A DNA stretch of 64,000 bases from Affinundibacterium fentianense (lineage in GTDB: Bacteria > Pseudomonadota > Gammaproteobacteria > Burkholderiales > Burkholderiaceae_D). Numbering within the stretch: the first letter of the stretch is position 1; each line of letters begins with the position of its first letter. Shown here in pieces: positions 47,815 to 58,623 of the stretch. Where the stretch lies: assembly GCF_018139545.1 (NCBI RefSeq), contig NZ_JAGSPJ010000001.1:922664-986663 (forward strand). Direction: 5' to 3'. Both the position numbers and the translations under genes were made by a program. The notes beneath the pieces were generated by a model, which worked only from the letters and a program-made list of their open reading frames with translations, had not been told where the DNA came from and did not search any database.

Positions 47815-49647
47815 TTAAGCACCGCGACGACGACGCGCAGCGATCGCTTGACCTATCGCAGGCCCACTACCACGCACTGTCGGCCCGCGACGATTTTGAT
47901 CGCGCGTCGGGAAACCTAAAGCAGTTTGCAAAGGATCAGGTTGGCGGCTACGTGGCTTAGCATTTTTATTATTTTGCTTAGTAGCTTGACCATTTCCCTG
48001 AGCACTAGCATAACCCGAATTTCCAGAATGACGCCCACCACGCGGATTTTGCGGATTGGCAAAACCACCACGAACAGTAGGTTCAAAGCTTCTTTGCACT
48101 GGCGCATCAAACGGATTGACGTTGCGCGGCACTTTTCCACCCTGAACACGATTGCCATTTGGCTTACCGACTGGTTTGTCGGCCTTCTCACCGACGGATT
48201 TTTCCAATCCACTTACTTTAAGCAAGCTGCGGACCGCATCTTCACCCAACTCGTCCCAACGACCGCGCTTCAAGCCAGAAGGCAGCGTCATCACACCATA
48301 GCGGGTGCGGATCAAACGTGAAACGGTCAAACCAACCGCCTCAAACATACGGCGCACTTCGCGATTACGGCCTTCACCAATGATCACTCGATACCACTTA
48401 TTAACGCCTTCACCACCACCATCCGAAATCTTAGAAAACTGTGCCATACCATCTTCCAACTCGACCCCAGCCAATAATTTTTGACGCATACCTTCTTCTA
48501 ATTCGCCCAAGGTACGCACTGCATACTCACGCTCGATACCGTAACGAGGATGCATCAAACGATTGGCGAGATCACCTGAAGTCGTAAACAACAGCAATCC
48601 TTCGGTGTTGTAATCCAAGCGACCAACCGCTAACCATTTACCGACTTTCATTTGCGGCAAACTATCGAATACCGACGCACGTCCCTCAGGGTCGCTCGTA
48701 CTGACAATTTCCCCAGCTGGCTTATGATAAATCAAAACACGTGGTGGCTTTTTCGTCACTTTGCGCTGTATCAATTTACCATTAATACGCACTTGATCTT
48801 GCGGCAAAATACGCTGACCGATATGCGCTGGCTCGCCATTCACCGATACGCGACCCGCAATAATTAGTTCTTCCATATCGCGGCGAGAACCTAAACCAGC
48901 CTCTGCCAATACCTTGTGCAATTTAGGAGCATCATCATCTGCAGTCAGATCACGACGCGGCTTTTTATTTTTTTCAGGACGAGAAGATTTCACATCATCC
49001 ATGGAGTCGTACGCATCTGAGGTCACAAAAGAAAACACGTCGTCGGCATCATACCCGCCAGAGCGACTATTTTGCTGCGTTTGTTTGCGTGGATTCTTTT
49101 GATTGCGTTGCTCACCTTGACGATGTTGCGCTGACTGTGAATTTTTACCCTGCGACCTACGTTGCTGACCGTCATGAGATTTTGAATTACGTGAATTATT
49201 TCTATCACCATGCTGACGGCGAGGGGTGGAGTTTGTCGAGTTTGACTCAGTTCGATCTGATGAAAATTCTACACTTGCGTCGTTAGCTGAGTTCGCCGCA
49301 CCCTGTACGGTGCTAGTCGATTCTGAACTTGAAACTCTTGACTGCTTTGTAGGACGAGGCTGACGTGGCATTTTTGGCCTAACATCACTAGGCTCCGCAG
49401 ATTCTTTGACTTCACTAGAAACGGAAATATTTTGCGCTTCAACATTTTTAGCTGCACTTCCGCGCGGCTTACGTGGCGCTTTTGCTGCGCTTGCAACTGG
49501 CGCATCCGATGAACTTGCACTTGCCAAGTCACCCCCAATTTTCTCTGCTTTGGGACGCGCAACGCGTTTTGCACGAGGACGTTGGGTTGCATTATCTGCA
49601 CCAGCATTTGACTGGCCTGCGATATCGTCTGAATTATTTGTGTTCAT
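47815..49647 (-). CDS. rluB: 23S rRNA pseudouridine(2605) synthase RluB with long disordered tails
   Basis: Pseudouridine synthase for U2605 of 23S rRNA. The S4 domain ([20 protein letters not shown]) lies at about residues 235-255, and the catalytic domain has [20 protein letters not shown] with the active Asp and [20 protein letters not shown]. About 215 N-terminal residues are low-complexity Ser/Gln/Arg/Asn, and the C-terminal 110 residues are Gly/Asn/Arg/Gln-rich. Length is 610 aa from ATG 49647, chosen over 49704. The start overlaps the end of scpB by 14 bp. Confidence 0.9.
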   Translation of the reverse strand: MNTNNSDDIAGQSNAGADNATQRPRAKRVARPKAEKIGGDLASASSSDAPVASAAKAPRKPRGSAAKNVEAQNISVSSEVKESAEPSDVRPKMPRQPRPTKQSRVSSSESTSTVQGAANSANDASVEFSSDRTESNSTNSTPRRQHGDRNNSRNSKSHDGQQRRSQGKNSQSAQHRQGEQRNQKNPRKQTQQNSRSGGYDADDVFSFVTSDAYDSMDDVKSSRPEKNKKPRRDLTADDDAPKLHKVLAEAGLGSRRDMEELIIAGRVSVNGEPAHIGQRILPQDQVRINGKLIQRKVTKKPPRVLIYHKPAGEIVSTSDPEGRASVFDSLPQMKVGKWLAVGRLDYNTEGLLLFTTSGDLANRLMHPRYGIEREYAVRTLGELEEGMRQKLLAGVELEDGMAQFSKISDGGGEGVNKWYRVIIGEGRNREVRRMFEAVGLTVSRLIRTRYGVMTLPSGLKRGRWDELGEDAVRSLLKVSGLEKSVGEKADKPVGKPNGNRVQGGKVPRNVNPFDAPVQRSFEPTVRGGFANPQNPRGGRHSGNSGYASAQGNGQATKQNNKNAKPRSRQPDPLQTALGFPTRDQNRRGPTVRGSGPAIGQAIAARRRRGA

Positions 49648-50629
49648 TATCTGATTCTGTTTGTAAAGGTGTGAGTGCATCGGCTTCAGCAATTGCCTGA
49701 ACATCTACTTCAGCGTCCACATTTTCATCTGTATTCATATCAGCCAAGGTCGCAACATCATCCAAAATCACATCACTGGCTGTTTCAATTTCAAGAGTTT
49801 CCGTAGCCTCATCCATTTCCGGCACGACAGAACTCGATTCTTCCTGCATTCCACTTTGCATATCGACCTGCATCTCGGCCTTTAAAATTGCAACTTCGTC
49901 AATCGCAACTTCTGGAGCCTGTACAATCTCCACGTCCGACGAAGACAACGGACTTCCCAATTCAACATCAGCCACTGGAGGCTCCGTCGCCTCCACCAAG
50001 GGAACATCTGCGGCTTCAAGCAACGTTTCCACACCATCGAACATATTCAATTCTGGGGATGCGTCATCGGCTGGTGTATTTTCGAGACCTTCCTCTTGCC
50101 CAATCTGCTGTAAAGGAGGGAGTTGATCCAAGGAAGCCAAACCTAAATCATCTAAAAACTGCTTTGTCGTCGCAAATAAAGCGGGCCGTCCAGGCACTTC
50201 GCGATGGCCAATGGTTTCTATCCAACCACGATCTTCCAAAGTTTTGATCATTTGAGACGCAACCGCCACACCGCGAATTTCTTCGATATCACCACGCGTC
50301 ACCGGTTGGCGATACGCAATAATAGCCAAGGTTTCCAAGGTCGCACGCGAATATTTAGGCGGCTTTTCAGGATTCAATCGATCAATAAACGCCCGCATTT
50401 CCGGGCGGCTTTGAAAACGCCAACCCGTCGACAACGAGACCAACATAATCCCCTTATCCGACCAATCCTGGCGCACTTCCTCTAACAATAATTTGATCGT
50501 ATCAGCACCAATCAAATCCGCTTGATCGACACTATCGACAAACAATTTCTTCATTGTATTAATGGTCAGCGGCTCATGCGCGCACAGGAGTGCGGTTTCA
50601 AGTATACGCTTGGCATCTGCAGTATTCAT
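49634..50629 (-). CDS. scpB: Segregation and condensation protein B
   Basis: Component of the SMC-ScpA-ScpB condensin. The N-terminal two winged-helix domains carry [37 protein letters not shown] and [20 protein letters not shown], all standard. The last 140 residues are an acidic Glu/Asp/Val-rich tail, longer than usual. The gene overlaps rluB, the usual pairing in betaproteobacteria. No scpA is in the window. Confidence 0.93.
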   Translation of the reverse strand: MNTADAKRILETALLCAHEPLTINTMKKLFVDSVDQADLIGADTIKLLLEEVRQDWSDKGIMLVSLSTGWRFQSRPEMRAFIDRLNPEKPPKYSRATLETLAIIAYRQPVTRGDIEEIRGVAVASQMIKTLEDRGWIETIGHREVPGRPALFATTKQFLDDLGLASLDQLPPLQQIGQEEGLENTPADDASPELNMFDGVETLLEAADVPLVEATEPPVADVELGSPLSSSDVEIVQAPEVAIDEVAILKAEMQVDMQSGMQEESSSVVPEMDEATETLEIETASDVILDDVATLADMNTDENVDAEVDVQAIAEADALTPLQTESDNEHK

Positions 50630-50934
50630 GCAAACTCTTTAACTAACAAGTTATGTTGATCTTAAGAAGTATTCAGTGAAGCACGCGGGAAAATATTATC
50701 CCTACCAGTCTCGTCTTGTAAGACACTGCGCAGCACGATTGAACGACGTGCACCTGGTGGACCAGTCCGCCGCCAGCTAGTGTGCATTTCACACATTGCG
50801 CTAAGCAAAACGGTCGATCAAATTAGTAGATGCCCGATTGTAGTCTAGAAATAAGCTCTAAACCCAAACCAATTAAAAAAAATTGCCAAGCTAACGAAAA
50901 AGCCACGATGAAACGTGGCTTTATTCTTGCATTC
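50630..50934. other. Intergenic region between scpB and the tRNA-fMet gene
   Basis: No gene. It contains the scpB promoter region and, at its right end, the tRNA terminator. Nothing else stands out. Confidence 0.4.
50899..50922 (-). terminator. Terminator of the tRNA-fMet gene
   Basis: AAAGCCACG (50899-50907) pairs with CGTGGCTTT (50914-50922) around a 6-base loop, just after the tRNA in its direction of transcription. Confidence 0.8.
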
Positions 50935-51011
<77 letters not shown>

Positions 51012-51237
51012 TCTGATAAGTAGAACTATACAGTACTTTGCTGCTTTGCGCAATTTCTTTCTATGTTTAGATGAATTTATACGTAAATAGGCAGCATGAT
51101 TGAAATTGAAATCGACTAGAAAAAACGCTAGTCATGAATCCTAGGTTTTTTTCGATGGTAAGCAAAACGCTGAGCAATGATACACTTTCACTGATAGCCA
51201 ATCTCTTCTACTAGACTGCCCGCGAAAGATTTAAAAC

Positions 51238-51807
51238 ATGAAATTTTGTTCCAGCTGCGCTGCACCTGTCGCACTAAAAATTCCTGACGACGATACTCGT
51301 GAGCGCTTCGTATGCACTCAATGCGGCATGATTCATTATCAAAATCCGAATATGGTCGTTGGCAGCGTGCCGGTATGGGATATCCAAGGTGAAGTTAAAG
51401 TGCTGCTGTGCAAGCGAGCAATCGAACCGCGCTATGGTTATTGGACACTCCCTGCGGGATTCATGGAAAATCAAGAATCCTGTAGACAAGCAGCACAACG
51501 AGAGACTATCGAAGAGGCTGGTGCAAATATTGAACTGCACGAATTATTTTCGGTATTAAGTGTGCCACATGTTGATCAAGTACACCTTTTTTATCGAGCG
51601 AGCCTAATCGACACGAATTTCCACGCTGGTACGGAAAGTTTAGCCGTACAGCTATTTAGTGAAAAAGAAATTCCTTGGGACGAAATCGCATTTCCGACCG
51701 TTGCGCAAACTCTGAAATTCTTCTTTGAAGACTTGCGCCAAACACGACTTGGATCGCCTTTCCGCTTACATGAGCATGACTTTCATCGATCGATCCAAAC
51801 CGACTAA
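51238..51807 (+). CDS. Nudix hydrolase with N-terminal zinc ribbon
   Basis: Hydrolyses a nucleoside diphosphate linked to another group; the substrate is not readable from sequence. Residues 1-35 form a zinc ribbon (CSSC and CTQCG). The Nudix box is [20 protein letters not shown] followed by AG, preceded by YGYWTLPAG. Length 189 aa. This resembles the NudC/NADH-pyrophosphatase-like zinc-ribbon group, but the diagnostic SQPWPFPxS sequence is not seen. It lies 20 bp before aat, so it may be in an operon with aat-bpt-pyrD. Confidence 0.9.
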   Translation: MKFCSSCAAPVALKIPDDDTRERFVCTQCGMIHYQNPNMVVGSVPVWDIQGEVKVLLCKRAIEPRYGYWTLPAGFMENQESCRQAAQRETIEEAGANIELHELFSVLSVPHVDQVHLFYRASLIDTNFHAGTESLAVQLFSEKEIPWDEIAFPTVAQTLKFFFEDLRQTRLGSPFRLHEHDFHRSIQTD

Positions 51808-51827
51808 ATTCTGCAAATTATCGAGAT

Positions 51828-52610
51828 ATGATTCCTTGGCTAGAAAATCACAGCCCTTTTCCTCCGGTCGAACAAGCCCTAAGTGCAGAGCAAGGAGCCG
51901 CAGGCTTGCTTGCAGCGGGCGCCGACTTATCCCCCTATCGCTTATTGAATGCCTACCAGCACGGCATTTTTCCTTGGTTTTCTGAAGGTCAACCCATTTT
52001 ATGGTGGTCAACCGATCCTCGGATGATATTGAAGACAAATGCGTTGAAAATTTCTAACAGCTTAAAAAAGACACTTAAACGTTCGCTCGGAGATCGGCGC
52101 TGGGCATTTCGTTTCAACACTGCGTTTGAGCAAGTGATGCGCAACTGTTCAGCACCCCGCAGAGGTCAAGACGGTACTTGGATTTCCGAAGACATTATCA
52201 CTGGCTATACCAAGCTGCACTATATGGGTTACGCACACAGCTCGGAAATTTGGCTAGATAATCAGTTGGTCGGGGGGGGCTATGGAATTTGCATCGGTAA
52301 AATGTTCTATGGCGAATCCATGTTTGCAAAGGTTAGTGATGCGTCCAAAATGGCCTTGGTGCAGCTCGTTGTTTTCTTGCGCCAACAGGGTGTAGAAATG
52401 ATAGACTGCCAGCAAGAAACCTCGCATTTGGCCAGTTTCGGGGCGAGACCGGTTCGACGAGCTGATTTCGTAAAACACATGAACAAAGCAATTTTAGAAG
52501 ACCCGATACAAGAATGGATCCCACTCAATTCGCAAAATTTCCAAGAATATTTAGTTGATAAACAACTTCACAAGAGTGACGAACTGAAAAGCAATGCAGA
52601 ACCGGACTAA
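51828..52610 (+). CDS. aat: Leucyl/phenylalanyl-tRNA-protein transferase
   Basis: N-degron enzyme that adds Leu or Phe to proteins starting with Lys or Arg, marking them for ClpS/Clp[40 protein letters not shown] and the later [20 protein letters not shown] are classic Aat blocks. Length 260 aa. It overlaps bpt by 17 bp, so the two are coupled. Confidence 0.96.
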   Translation: MIPWLENHSPFPPVEQALSAEQGAAGLLAAGADLSPYRLLNAYQHGIFPWFSEGQPILWWSTDPRMILKTNALKISNSLKKTLKRSLGDRRWAFRFNTAFEQVMRNCSAPRRGQDGTWISEDIITGYTKLHYMGYAHSSEIWLDNQLVGGGYGICIGKMFYGESMFAKVSDASKMALVQLVVFLRQQGVEMIDCQQETSHLASFGARPVRRADFVKHMNKAILEDPIQEWIPLNSQNFQEYLVDKQLHKSDELKSNAEPD

Positions 52611-53373
52611 TTCAACCGCACCGACTTTAACTGAAACAGACCAGCTTTTGTCCGATGAGGACCAACGAGATGGCTATGTCCGATTGCACTATTACGCAAC
52701 GGCACCCTATTCTTGTAGCTATCTAGAGGGTCGTCAAGCTCGATCACAAGTCGCAACGCCCGCGCATTTAATTGGCAATGAAGTCTATTCTGAATTGATC
52801 AGTCAAGGCTTTCGCCGTAGTGGCGTTTTCATTTATCGACCTTATTGTGACAATTGCACAGAGTGCATACCAGTACGCACGCCTGTCGATCAATTTAAGC
52901 CCAATCGCAGCCAGCGCCGCGCACTTGATCAACACGCTGACTTACATGCTGAAATCCTTCCCCTAGAGTTCAATGAAGAACATTTTTCGCTCTACCAACG
53001 CTACCAAACTCAGCGTCATGCGGGAGGAGGTATGGATCAAGATGGACGCGACCAATACGCACAATTCTTATTGCAAAGTCGCGTTAACACTCGACTGGTT
53101 GCCTTTCGTGATTCGAATGATATTTTACGTATGATCAGCATCATTGATATTTTAAGTGATGGACTTTCTTCCGTTTATACATTCTTCGACCCCCACGTCG
53201 CACACAGTTCATACGGGACGTTTAATGTTCTTTGGCAAATAGCACAAGCAAAAATATCACAACTTCCTTATCTCTATCTTGGCTATTGGATCAAAGATAG
53301 TCGGAAGATGTCGTACAAAACTAATTTCAAACCGCTGCAAGCTCTCATTAATCGCAGTTGGCAAAATCTTTAA
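52594..53373 (+). CDS. bpt: Asp/Glu leucyltransferase Bpt (arginyltransferase-like)
   Basis: Second-arm N-degron transferase that attaches Leu to proteins starting with Asp or Glu. [20 protein letters not shown] is the N-terminal signature with Cys. [18 protein letters not shown] supplies the other cysteines. [19 protein letters not shown] is the conserved C-terminal block. Length 259 aa. It overlaps both aat and the open frame before pyrD. Together with aat it gives the cell both acidic and basic N-degron arms. Confidence 0.95.
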   Translation: MQNRTNSTAPTLTETDQLLSDEDQRDGYVRLHYYATAPYSCSYLEGRQARSQVATPAHLIGNEVYSELISQGFRRSGVFIYRPYCDNCTECIPVRTPVDQFKPNRSQRRALDQHADLHAEILPLEFNEEHFSLYQRYQTQRHAGGGMDQDGRDQYAQFLLQSRVNTRLVAFRDSNDILRMISIIDILSDGLSSVYTFFDPHVAHSSYGTFNVLWQIAQAKISQLPYLYLGYWIKDSRKMSYKTNFKPLQALINRSWQNL

Positions 53374-53398
53374 CATCAACTTCACGGTTCAAATTTAT

Positions 53399-54451
53399 AT
53401 GTCAGATCAATTGCTCTACTCTCTCGTCCGACCATTTCTATTTTTTATGGACCCTGAAAGTGCGCACGACCTCACCCTCCCCAGCTTAAAGCGCGCCCAC
53501 GAAATGGGATTGACGCGCTTACTACCCAAACCTGCAACTGACTTAAGAAAAGTCATGGGAATTGACTTTCCCAATCCTGTAGGCTTAGCGGCTGGGCTAG
53601 ATAAAGATGGTCGCTACATTGATGGATTGGCTTCATTAGGATTCGGCTCAATTGAAATTGGTACGGTGACACCTCGCGCGCAAGCTGGCAATCCCAAACC
53701 TCGGATGTTTCGATTGCCGCAAGCGAACGCCATCATCAATCGAATGGGCTTTAATAATGGTGGCGTCGACGCATTCGTCGCAAATGTCCAAGCATCGCGT
53801 TTTTACCAAGAAAGACAAGGTGTATTGGGTCTCAATATTGGTAAAAATGCCGATACGCCAATCGAAAAAGCCGCCGACGACTACTTACTTTGCCTGAGTA
53901 AAGTCTATCCGTTTGCGAGCTATGTTACCGTCAATATTTCTTCGCCCAATACAAAGAATTTGCGCCAATTACAAGGAGCATCTGAACTAGATGACCTCCT
54001 TGCAAAACTCAAGGATTCCCAGCAACGATTGGCAGATCAACATAAACGCTATGTACCAATTACCCTAAAAATTGCGCCAGATATCGATAGCGAACAAATA
54101 AAAAATATTGCTGACTCACTTATTCGCCACAAAATAGATGGCGTTATCGCTACCAACACCACAATAACAAGGGATGCGGTAAAAGGCTTAAGTCATGGCG
54201 ATGAGACGGGAGGATTATCTGGTGAACCTGTCTTTGAGTTATCAAATAAGGTCATTCGGGGATTGAAAGCGGAGTTGGGTGATACATTGCCGATTATTGG
54301 TGTGGGCGGAATCTTTAAAGGACAAGATGCTCTCGCAAAAATCCAAGCAGGCGCGTCTCTCGTTCAAGTCTATTCCGGATTGATTTATCGCGGGCCGGCC
54401 TTGGTGCGAGAATGCGCCTTAGCATTGCGCAATCAAAATACATCGATCTAA
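53399..54451 (+). CDS. pyrD: Dihydroorotate dehydrogenase (quinone), class 2
   Basis: Oxidises dihydroorotate to orotate with quinone as acceptor, in the inner membrane. [20 protein letters not shown] is the membrane-associating N-terminal helix. [31 protein letters not shown] (catalytic Ser) and [22 protein letters not shown] are the class 2 blocks. The ORF is open from 53279, inside bpt. I chose ATG 53399 because it begins [12 protein letters not shown] and gives 350 aa. Confidence 0.96.
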   Translation: MSDQLLYSLVRPFLFFMDPESAHDLTLPSLKRAHEMGLTRLLPKPATDLRKVMGIDFPNPVGLAAGLDKDGRYIDGLASLGFGSIEIGTVTPRAQAGNPKPRMFRLPQANAIINRMGFNNGGVDAFVANVQASRFYQERQGVLGLNIGKNADTPIEKAADDYLLCLSKVYPFASYVTVNISSPNTKNLRQLQGASELDDLLAKLKDSQQRLADQHKRYVPITLKIAPDIDSEQIKNIADSLIRHKIDGVIATNTTITRDAVKGLSHGDETGGLSGEPVFELSNKVIRGLKAELGDTLPIIGVGGIFKGQDALAKIQAGASLVQVYSGLIYRGPALVRECALALRNQNTSI

Positions 54452-54546
54452 AGGAAATCGTGATCATTTTTTGGACTTAGCGAAAGATTATTGCCATCAA
54501 CAAGATTTCCAAGGTCTATTCAAGCTAAAGCAATGGAAAGTATAGA

Positions 54547-55590
54547 ATGAAATTAAAAAAACTCGGCAGTAGTGATTTGATGGTTTCCGAAGTCTGCTTA
54601 GGCACAATGACATTTGGCGAACAAAATTCCGAAACAGAGGCTCACGCGCAACTCGATTTTTCAATCGCAAGCGGTATCAATTTTATCGATACAGCCGAAA
54701 TGTATCCTGTCATGCCGCGCGCTGAAACAGTCAATAGAACCGAACAATTCATTGGAAGTTGGCTCAAAAAATCTGGCCATCGCCAAAACATCATTTTGGC
54801 GACAAAAGTCGCAGGGCCATCTCGAGGCATGCCTTGGATACGCGGAGGTCAAAACGACCTTGATGAATTCAACATTCGAAGCGCCGTTGAAGCAAGCCTT
54901 ACTCGCCTGAATACAGACTATATTGATCTCTATCAGTTACATTGGCCCAGTCGGAATGCACCGATTTTTGGTCAAAAAGAGTTCAATCCTGAACTGGAGC
55001 GTTCTTCCATCTCTATCGCAGAGACCTTGGATACCTTAGATCGCTTAGTAAAGGAAGGAAAAATTCGACATATTGGGGTCTCCAATGAAACACCTTGGGG
55101 GGTTAGCGAATTCATTCATACCGCTTGTCAAAACCAACAAGCGCGAATCGTATCAATACAGAATCCCTATCACTTAATGAACCGTAGTTTTGAGCAAGGT
55201 TTAACCGAAACATGCTACCGTGAACAAGTTGGCCTATTGGCGTATAGTCCATTGGCGTTCGGGCGTCTAACGGGAAAATATACCGACAATCCCTCCTCTC
55301 AAGGACGCCTCAATCAATTCCCGCCAACTTGGAGTCCGCGTTATATGCGCCCTGAGGTGATCAATGCGAGCGCGGAATATACGAAACTCGCGCGCGACTT
55401 TGGCATCAGCCCAACACAGCTTGCATTAGCATGGTGTTATTCGCGCTGGTTTGTCACAAGCACAATCATTGGCGCCACCAATTTACAACAGCTGGACGAA
55501 AATATTCGGGCATTAGATGTTCAGCTGACTGAGGAGATGATTATCGCTATTCAAGCAATTCATGCTAGAACCAATAACCCAGCACAATAA
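54547..55590 (+). CDS. Aldo/keto reductase (Tas-like)
   Basis: NADPH-dependent oxidoreductase with the (beta/alpha)8 barrel. LGTMTFGEQNSETEAHAQLD opens it, FIDTAEMYPVMPRAETVNRT carries the active-site Asp/Tyr region, ATKVAGP the Lys, and DYIDLYQLHWP the His. Closest in style to the Tas/YgzG group. The substrate is unknown. It lies 95 bp after pyrD and 32 bp before the DUF58 gene. Confidence 0.9.
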   Translation: MKLKKLGSSDLMVSEVCLGTMTFGEQNSETEAHAQLDFSIASGINFIDTAEMYPVMPRAETVNRTEQFIGSWLKKSGHRQNIILATKVAGPSRGMPWIRGGQNDLDEFNIRSAVEASLTRLNTDYIDLYQLHWPSRNAPIFGQKEFNPELERSSISIAETLDTLDRLVKEGKIRHIGVSNETPWGVSEFIHTACQNQQARIVSIQNPYHLMNRSFEQGLTETCYREQVGLLAYSPLAFGRLTGKYTDNPSSQGRLNQFPPTWSPRYMRPEVINASAEYTKLARDFGISPTQLALAWCYSRWFVTSTIIGATNLQQLDENIRALDVQLTEEMIIAIQAIHARTNNPAQ

Positions 55591-55622
55591 TCCCAAACGC
55601 TCCTCGATGGCTCGCAACTAGA

Positions 55623-56612
55623 ATGCTAATTAAGCAACTTACTCAACGCTTTAAACAGCTTGTTCTGCTCGAAAAGACAGCCGAGCCAGGCGAGGTAATC
55701 CTAAAACAAAGGCGCGTGTTTACCTTGCCAGGTCGAGCAGGAGTCGTGTTCGGATTGATGCTTATTTTGCTGTTTTTGACCTCCACAAATTACAACCTTA
55801 ATTTAGGTTTTGGTATGACCTATTTGTTGGCTGGACTGGCGGTAGTCAACACATTGTTCACGTTTAGAAATCTTGCCTACCTTCGACTCAACACGGGACA
55901 AGGCGAGGCGGTTTTTTTGGGTGAAGTGGCGGAATTTCCGATACGTATTCAAAATACGCAGAACCTCGCACGCTATGCGATTCATATCGGTTTTTTGCAA
56001 TCCTCGGCAATCGAACAGATTATCGACTTGCCACCCAACCAAATCATCAACCTCAAGCTCCGCACTATCGCAACACAACGAGGCTACCTAACTTGTCCGC
56101 GGATTCGTCTGCAAACTTGGTTTCCCCTCGGTCTTTTACGCGCTTGGAGTACATGGTTGCCCGACGCAAAAATCATCGTGTACCCAACACCAGAAGAGAC
56201 GCCGCCACCGTTGCCAAGTTCAAATGAAGGCCAGTCAGAAACCTCACAGAATTCAGGCAATGAAGATTTTTCGGGTGTCCGCAGCTATCAACTTGGGGAC
56301 CCATTGAAACATCTCTCTTGGAAGCATATCGCGAGAGTCGATCTAGACATGGGTGGTAAATTGGTGTCAAAACAATTTGCTGGCGCGAATGGCGGCAAAG
56401 TTATTCTCGATTTTGCCGCAACTGCTTCCCTGCTAAATTTAGAACAAAGACTGTCTCGTTTAAGCGCTTGGGTACTCGCAGCGGAACGGGCTCAAATGCA
56501 ATATGGATTGCGTTTAGGAGGACTCGAGATTGAGGAAAATCAAGGCGAATCACATCGCAATGCCTGTCTGACTGCGTTAGCGCTTTTTGGTTTGGACGAA
56601 CAGCATGTTTAG
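55623..56612 (+). CDS. DUF58 domain protein with two membrane segments
   Basis: Residues about 35-80 form two membrane helices (GVVFGLMLILLFLTSTNYNLN and the next). The later part holds EDFSGVRSYQLGDPLKHLSW, the DUF58 hallmark, with a weak von Willebrand-like fold beyond. DUF58 proteins usually partner with a MoxR ATPase and a TgpA transglutaminase. TgpA follows at once with an 8-bp overlap, but no MoxR gene is seen. Function unknown. Confidence 0.88.
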   Translation: MLIKQLTQRFKQLVLLEKTAEPGEVILKQRRVFTLPGRAGVVFGLMLILLFLTSTNYNLNLGFGMTYLLAGLAVVNTLFTFRNLAYLRLNTGQGEAVFLGEVAEFPIRIQNTQNLARYAIHIGFLQSSAIEQIIDLPPNQIINLKLRTIATQRGYLTCPRIRLQTWFPLGLLRAWSTWLPDAKIIVYPTPEETPPPLPSSNEGQSETSQNSGNEDFSGVRSYQLGDPLKHLSWKHIARVDLDMGGKLVSKQFAGANGGKVILDFAATASLLNLEQRLSRLSAWVLAAERAQMQYGLRLGGLEIEENQGESHRNACLTALALFGLDEQHV

Positions 56613-58599
56613 AAAAATACGTACATTTTTTGTCGCCAAATTCGCCATCGAAAAAAAAGAGAGCCTTTTGCTAGTGCTCGCCTGTTTTCTTGTACTGAGC
56701 AATCATTTTAATAATCTGTCAGCGTGGATAAGTGTCAGTACTGTTGGACTCATGCTATGGCGCGCTTGGCTCACATTACTTGGTCGAAAGCTACCTCCCC
56801 GATGGATTCTAATTCCTATCGCACTCGCCTTAATGGCAGGAATTTTCTGGCAATTCCGCAGTTTTTTCGGACGCGAGACGGGTGTCGCGATGTTGGCTCT
56901 GCTACTATCCTGCAAACTCCTTGAAATGCATGCAAAACGCGACCTCTTTGTGATTTTATTTCTTGGATTCTTTCTCTTACTCACGAGTTTTTTCGAATCA
57001 CAATCGATAGGAACCGCGCTCCAGGTCGCGGTTGCCGCATTTGTTCTACTGTTGGCGCAATTAAGTTTTCAATTCAACAGCCACATTCCCAGTCTTTGGC
57101 AACGATCTGTGATACTTTTGAAAATGCTTGCTTTTGCCATACCGTTAACAATTATTAGCTTCTACTTGTTTCCCAGAATCCAAGGTCCGCTTTGGGGACT
57201 GCCTGGCGACGCGAATACCTCGCGCAGTGGGTTGTCTGATTCTATGGCTCCAGGAAATATCAGTAAATTAGCAATGTCAGAAGAGCTTGTTTTTAGGGTC
57301 AAATTTCTTCAAGAAGTCCCCCAAAAATCTGACTTGTATTGGCGCGCGATTGTATTAAGTAGCTTTGATGGTCGTCGCTGGACTGAAGGGCGAGGAACGA
57401 AGGAAGTCAAAGAACGCGAATTGGAAGTATTTGGGAAAGGAATCTCGCAAGAAATAACTCTGGAACCGGCAAATTCACATTTACTCTTCGGATTAGACAG
57501 TGTGCTTAAACCACCTTTCATCGAGAACAAACCGACGGAAATCAATTTTGAAGGAGAAATGTTCAGCCCCGCTTTGATCAATCATCGAATTCGTTATCAA
57601 GTGGTATCGCACACGAGATATCGACACAATGTCAATGAAGATCCTTTGATTTTGCGCCATAACTTGAGAATCCCAGCCAATCTGAACCCAGAAACAAAAC
57701 AATTTGCGCAGAACTTGAGCTTAAAATTCAACGAGACGCAAGCAAAAGTCAATGCAGTGTTGCGGCACTTTCGTGAGGAAAAATTCTATTACACATTAGA
57801 ACCGCCTTTATTGGGGCGCAACAGCATAGACGATTTTCTTTTCAATACGAAGACTGGTTTCTGTGAACACTACGCGAGCGCATTTGTGGTGTTAATGCGC
57901 GCGATGGGTGTCCCTGCTCGCGTCGTAACGGGCTACCAAGGAGGAACGCTCAATACGCAAGATCAGTATTATGAGGTGCGCCAATCCGATGCACATGCAT
58001 GGGCCGAAGTTTGGGAATCAGGTCAAGGTTGGATTCGAGTTGACCCGACGGCAGCCGTCGCACCTGAACGTATTTTACAAAATCTGAGTGCAACTCAAAA
58101 AAGCACTGGATTCGCAGGCTTAGTCGGTGACTTGATAAAAGAAAACGCCTGGAGCAAAGCACTACGCATGCGCTGGAGCGCGATCAATAACTCTTGGAAT
58201 CAATGGGTTCTCAACTACAACCAGGCACAACAATCGCGCCTATTAGAGATATTGGGTCTCCATCAGATCGATTGGAGCAAAGCACTCACTTCACTCTTCT
58301 TTATCGGTATTGTTGTAGTAGGCTTGTTGGCAATCCCATTAATTCCAAAGGCTGTTCCAATGTCCGCCCAAGACAAGCTCTATGCAAAGTTCTGCGCGAA
58401 ATTTAAAAACTTTGGAATCGAACGCGCCATACATGAACCGCCCTCTAGCTATTTAGAACGAATCAAGCCAGTTCTTGAAAAAACAAAATATAAGCATGCA
58501 GAACAATTTATCGCCTACTATGTTGCGTTAAAATATGGAAAAATGACCAATTCAAATCTTGTCTTAAAAGACATGCGCGCTTTGCTCAAAAAACTTTGA
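56605..58599 (+). CDS. TgpA-type membrane transglutaminase-like protein
   Basis: A 664-aa inner-membrane protein starting at ATG 56605 (the ORF at 56587 is inside the DUF58 gene). It has about six N-terminal helices (DUF3488 region), a transglutaminase core with Cys in GFCEHYASAFVVLMRAMG, His in SDAHAWAEVW and Asp in WIRVDPTAAV, then a membrane segment near 570 (TSLFFIGIVVVGLLAIPL) and a C-terminal DUF4129-like part. TgpA is essential in some Pseudomonas. Its natural substrate is not established. Confidence 0.92.
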   Translation: MFRKIRTFFVAKFAIEKKESLLLVLACFLVLSNHFNNLSAWISVSTVGLMLWRAWLTLLGRKLPPRWILIPIALALMAGIFWQFRSFFGRETGVAMLALLLSCKLLEMHAKRDLFVILFLGFFLLLTSFFESQSIGTALQVAVAAFVLLLAQLSFQFNSHIPSLWQRSVILLKMLAFAIPLTIISFYLFPRIQGPLWGLPGDANTSRSGLSDSMAPGNISKLAMSEELVFRVKFLQEVPQKSDLYWRAIVLSSFDGRRWTEGRGTKEVKERELEVFGKGISQEITLEPANSHLLFGLDSVLKPPFIENKPTEINFEGEMFSPALINHRIRYQVVSHTRYRHNVNEDPLILRHNLRIPANLNPETKQFAQNLSLKFNETQAKVNAVLRHFREEKFYYTLEPPLLGRNSIDDFLFNTKTGFCEHYASAFVVLMRAMGVPARVVTGYQGGTLNTQDQYYEVRQSDAHAWAEVWESGQGWIRVDPTAAVAPERILQNLSATQKSTGFAGLVGDLIKENAWSKALRMRWSAINNSWNQWVLNYNQAQQSRLLEILGLHQIDWSKALTSLFFIGIVVVGLLAIPLIPKAVPMSAQDKLYAKFCAKFKNFGIERAIHEPPSSYLERIKPVLEKTKYKHAEQFIAYYVALKYGKMTNSNLVLKDMRALLKKL

Positions 58600-58623
58600 T
58601 CGACCTTTTCTTCTGACGCTATT

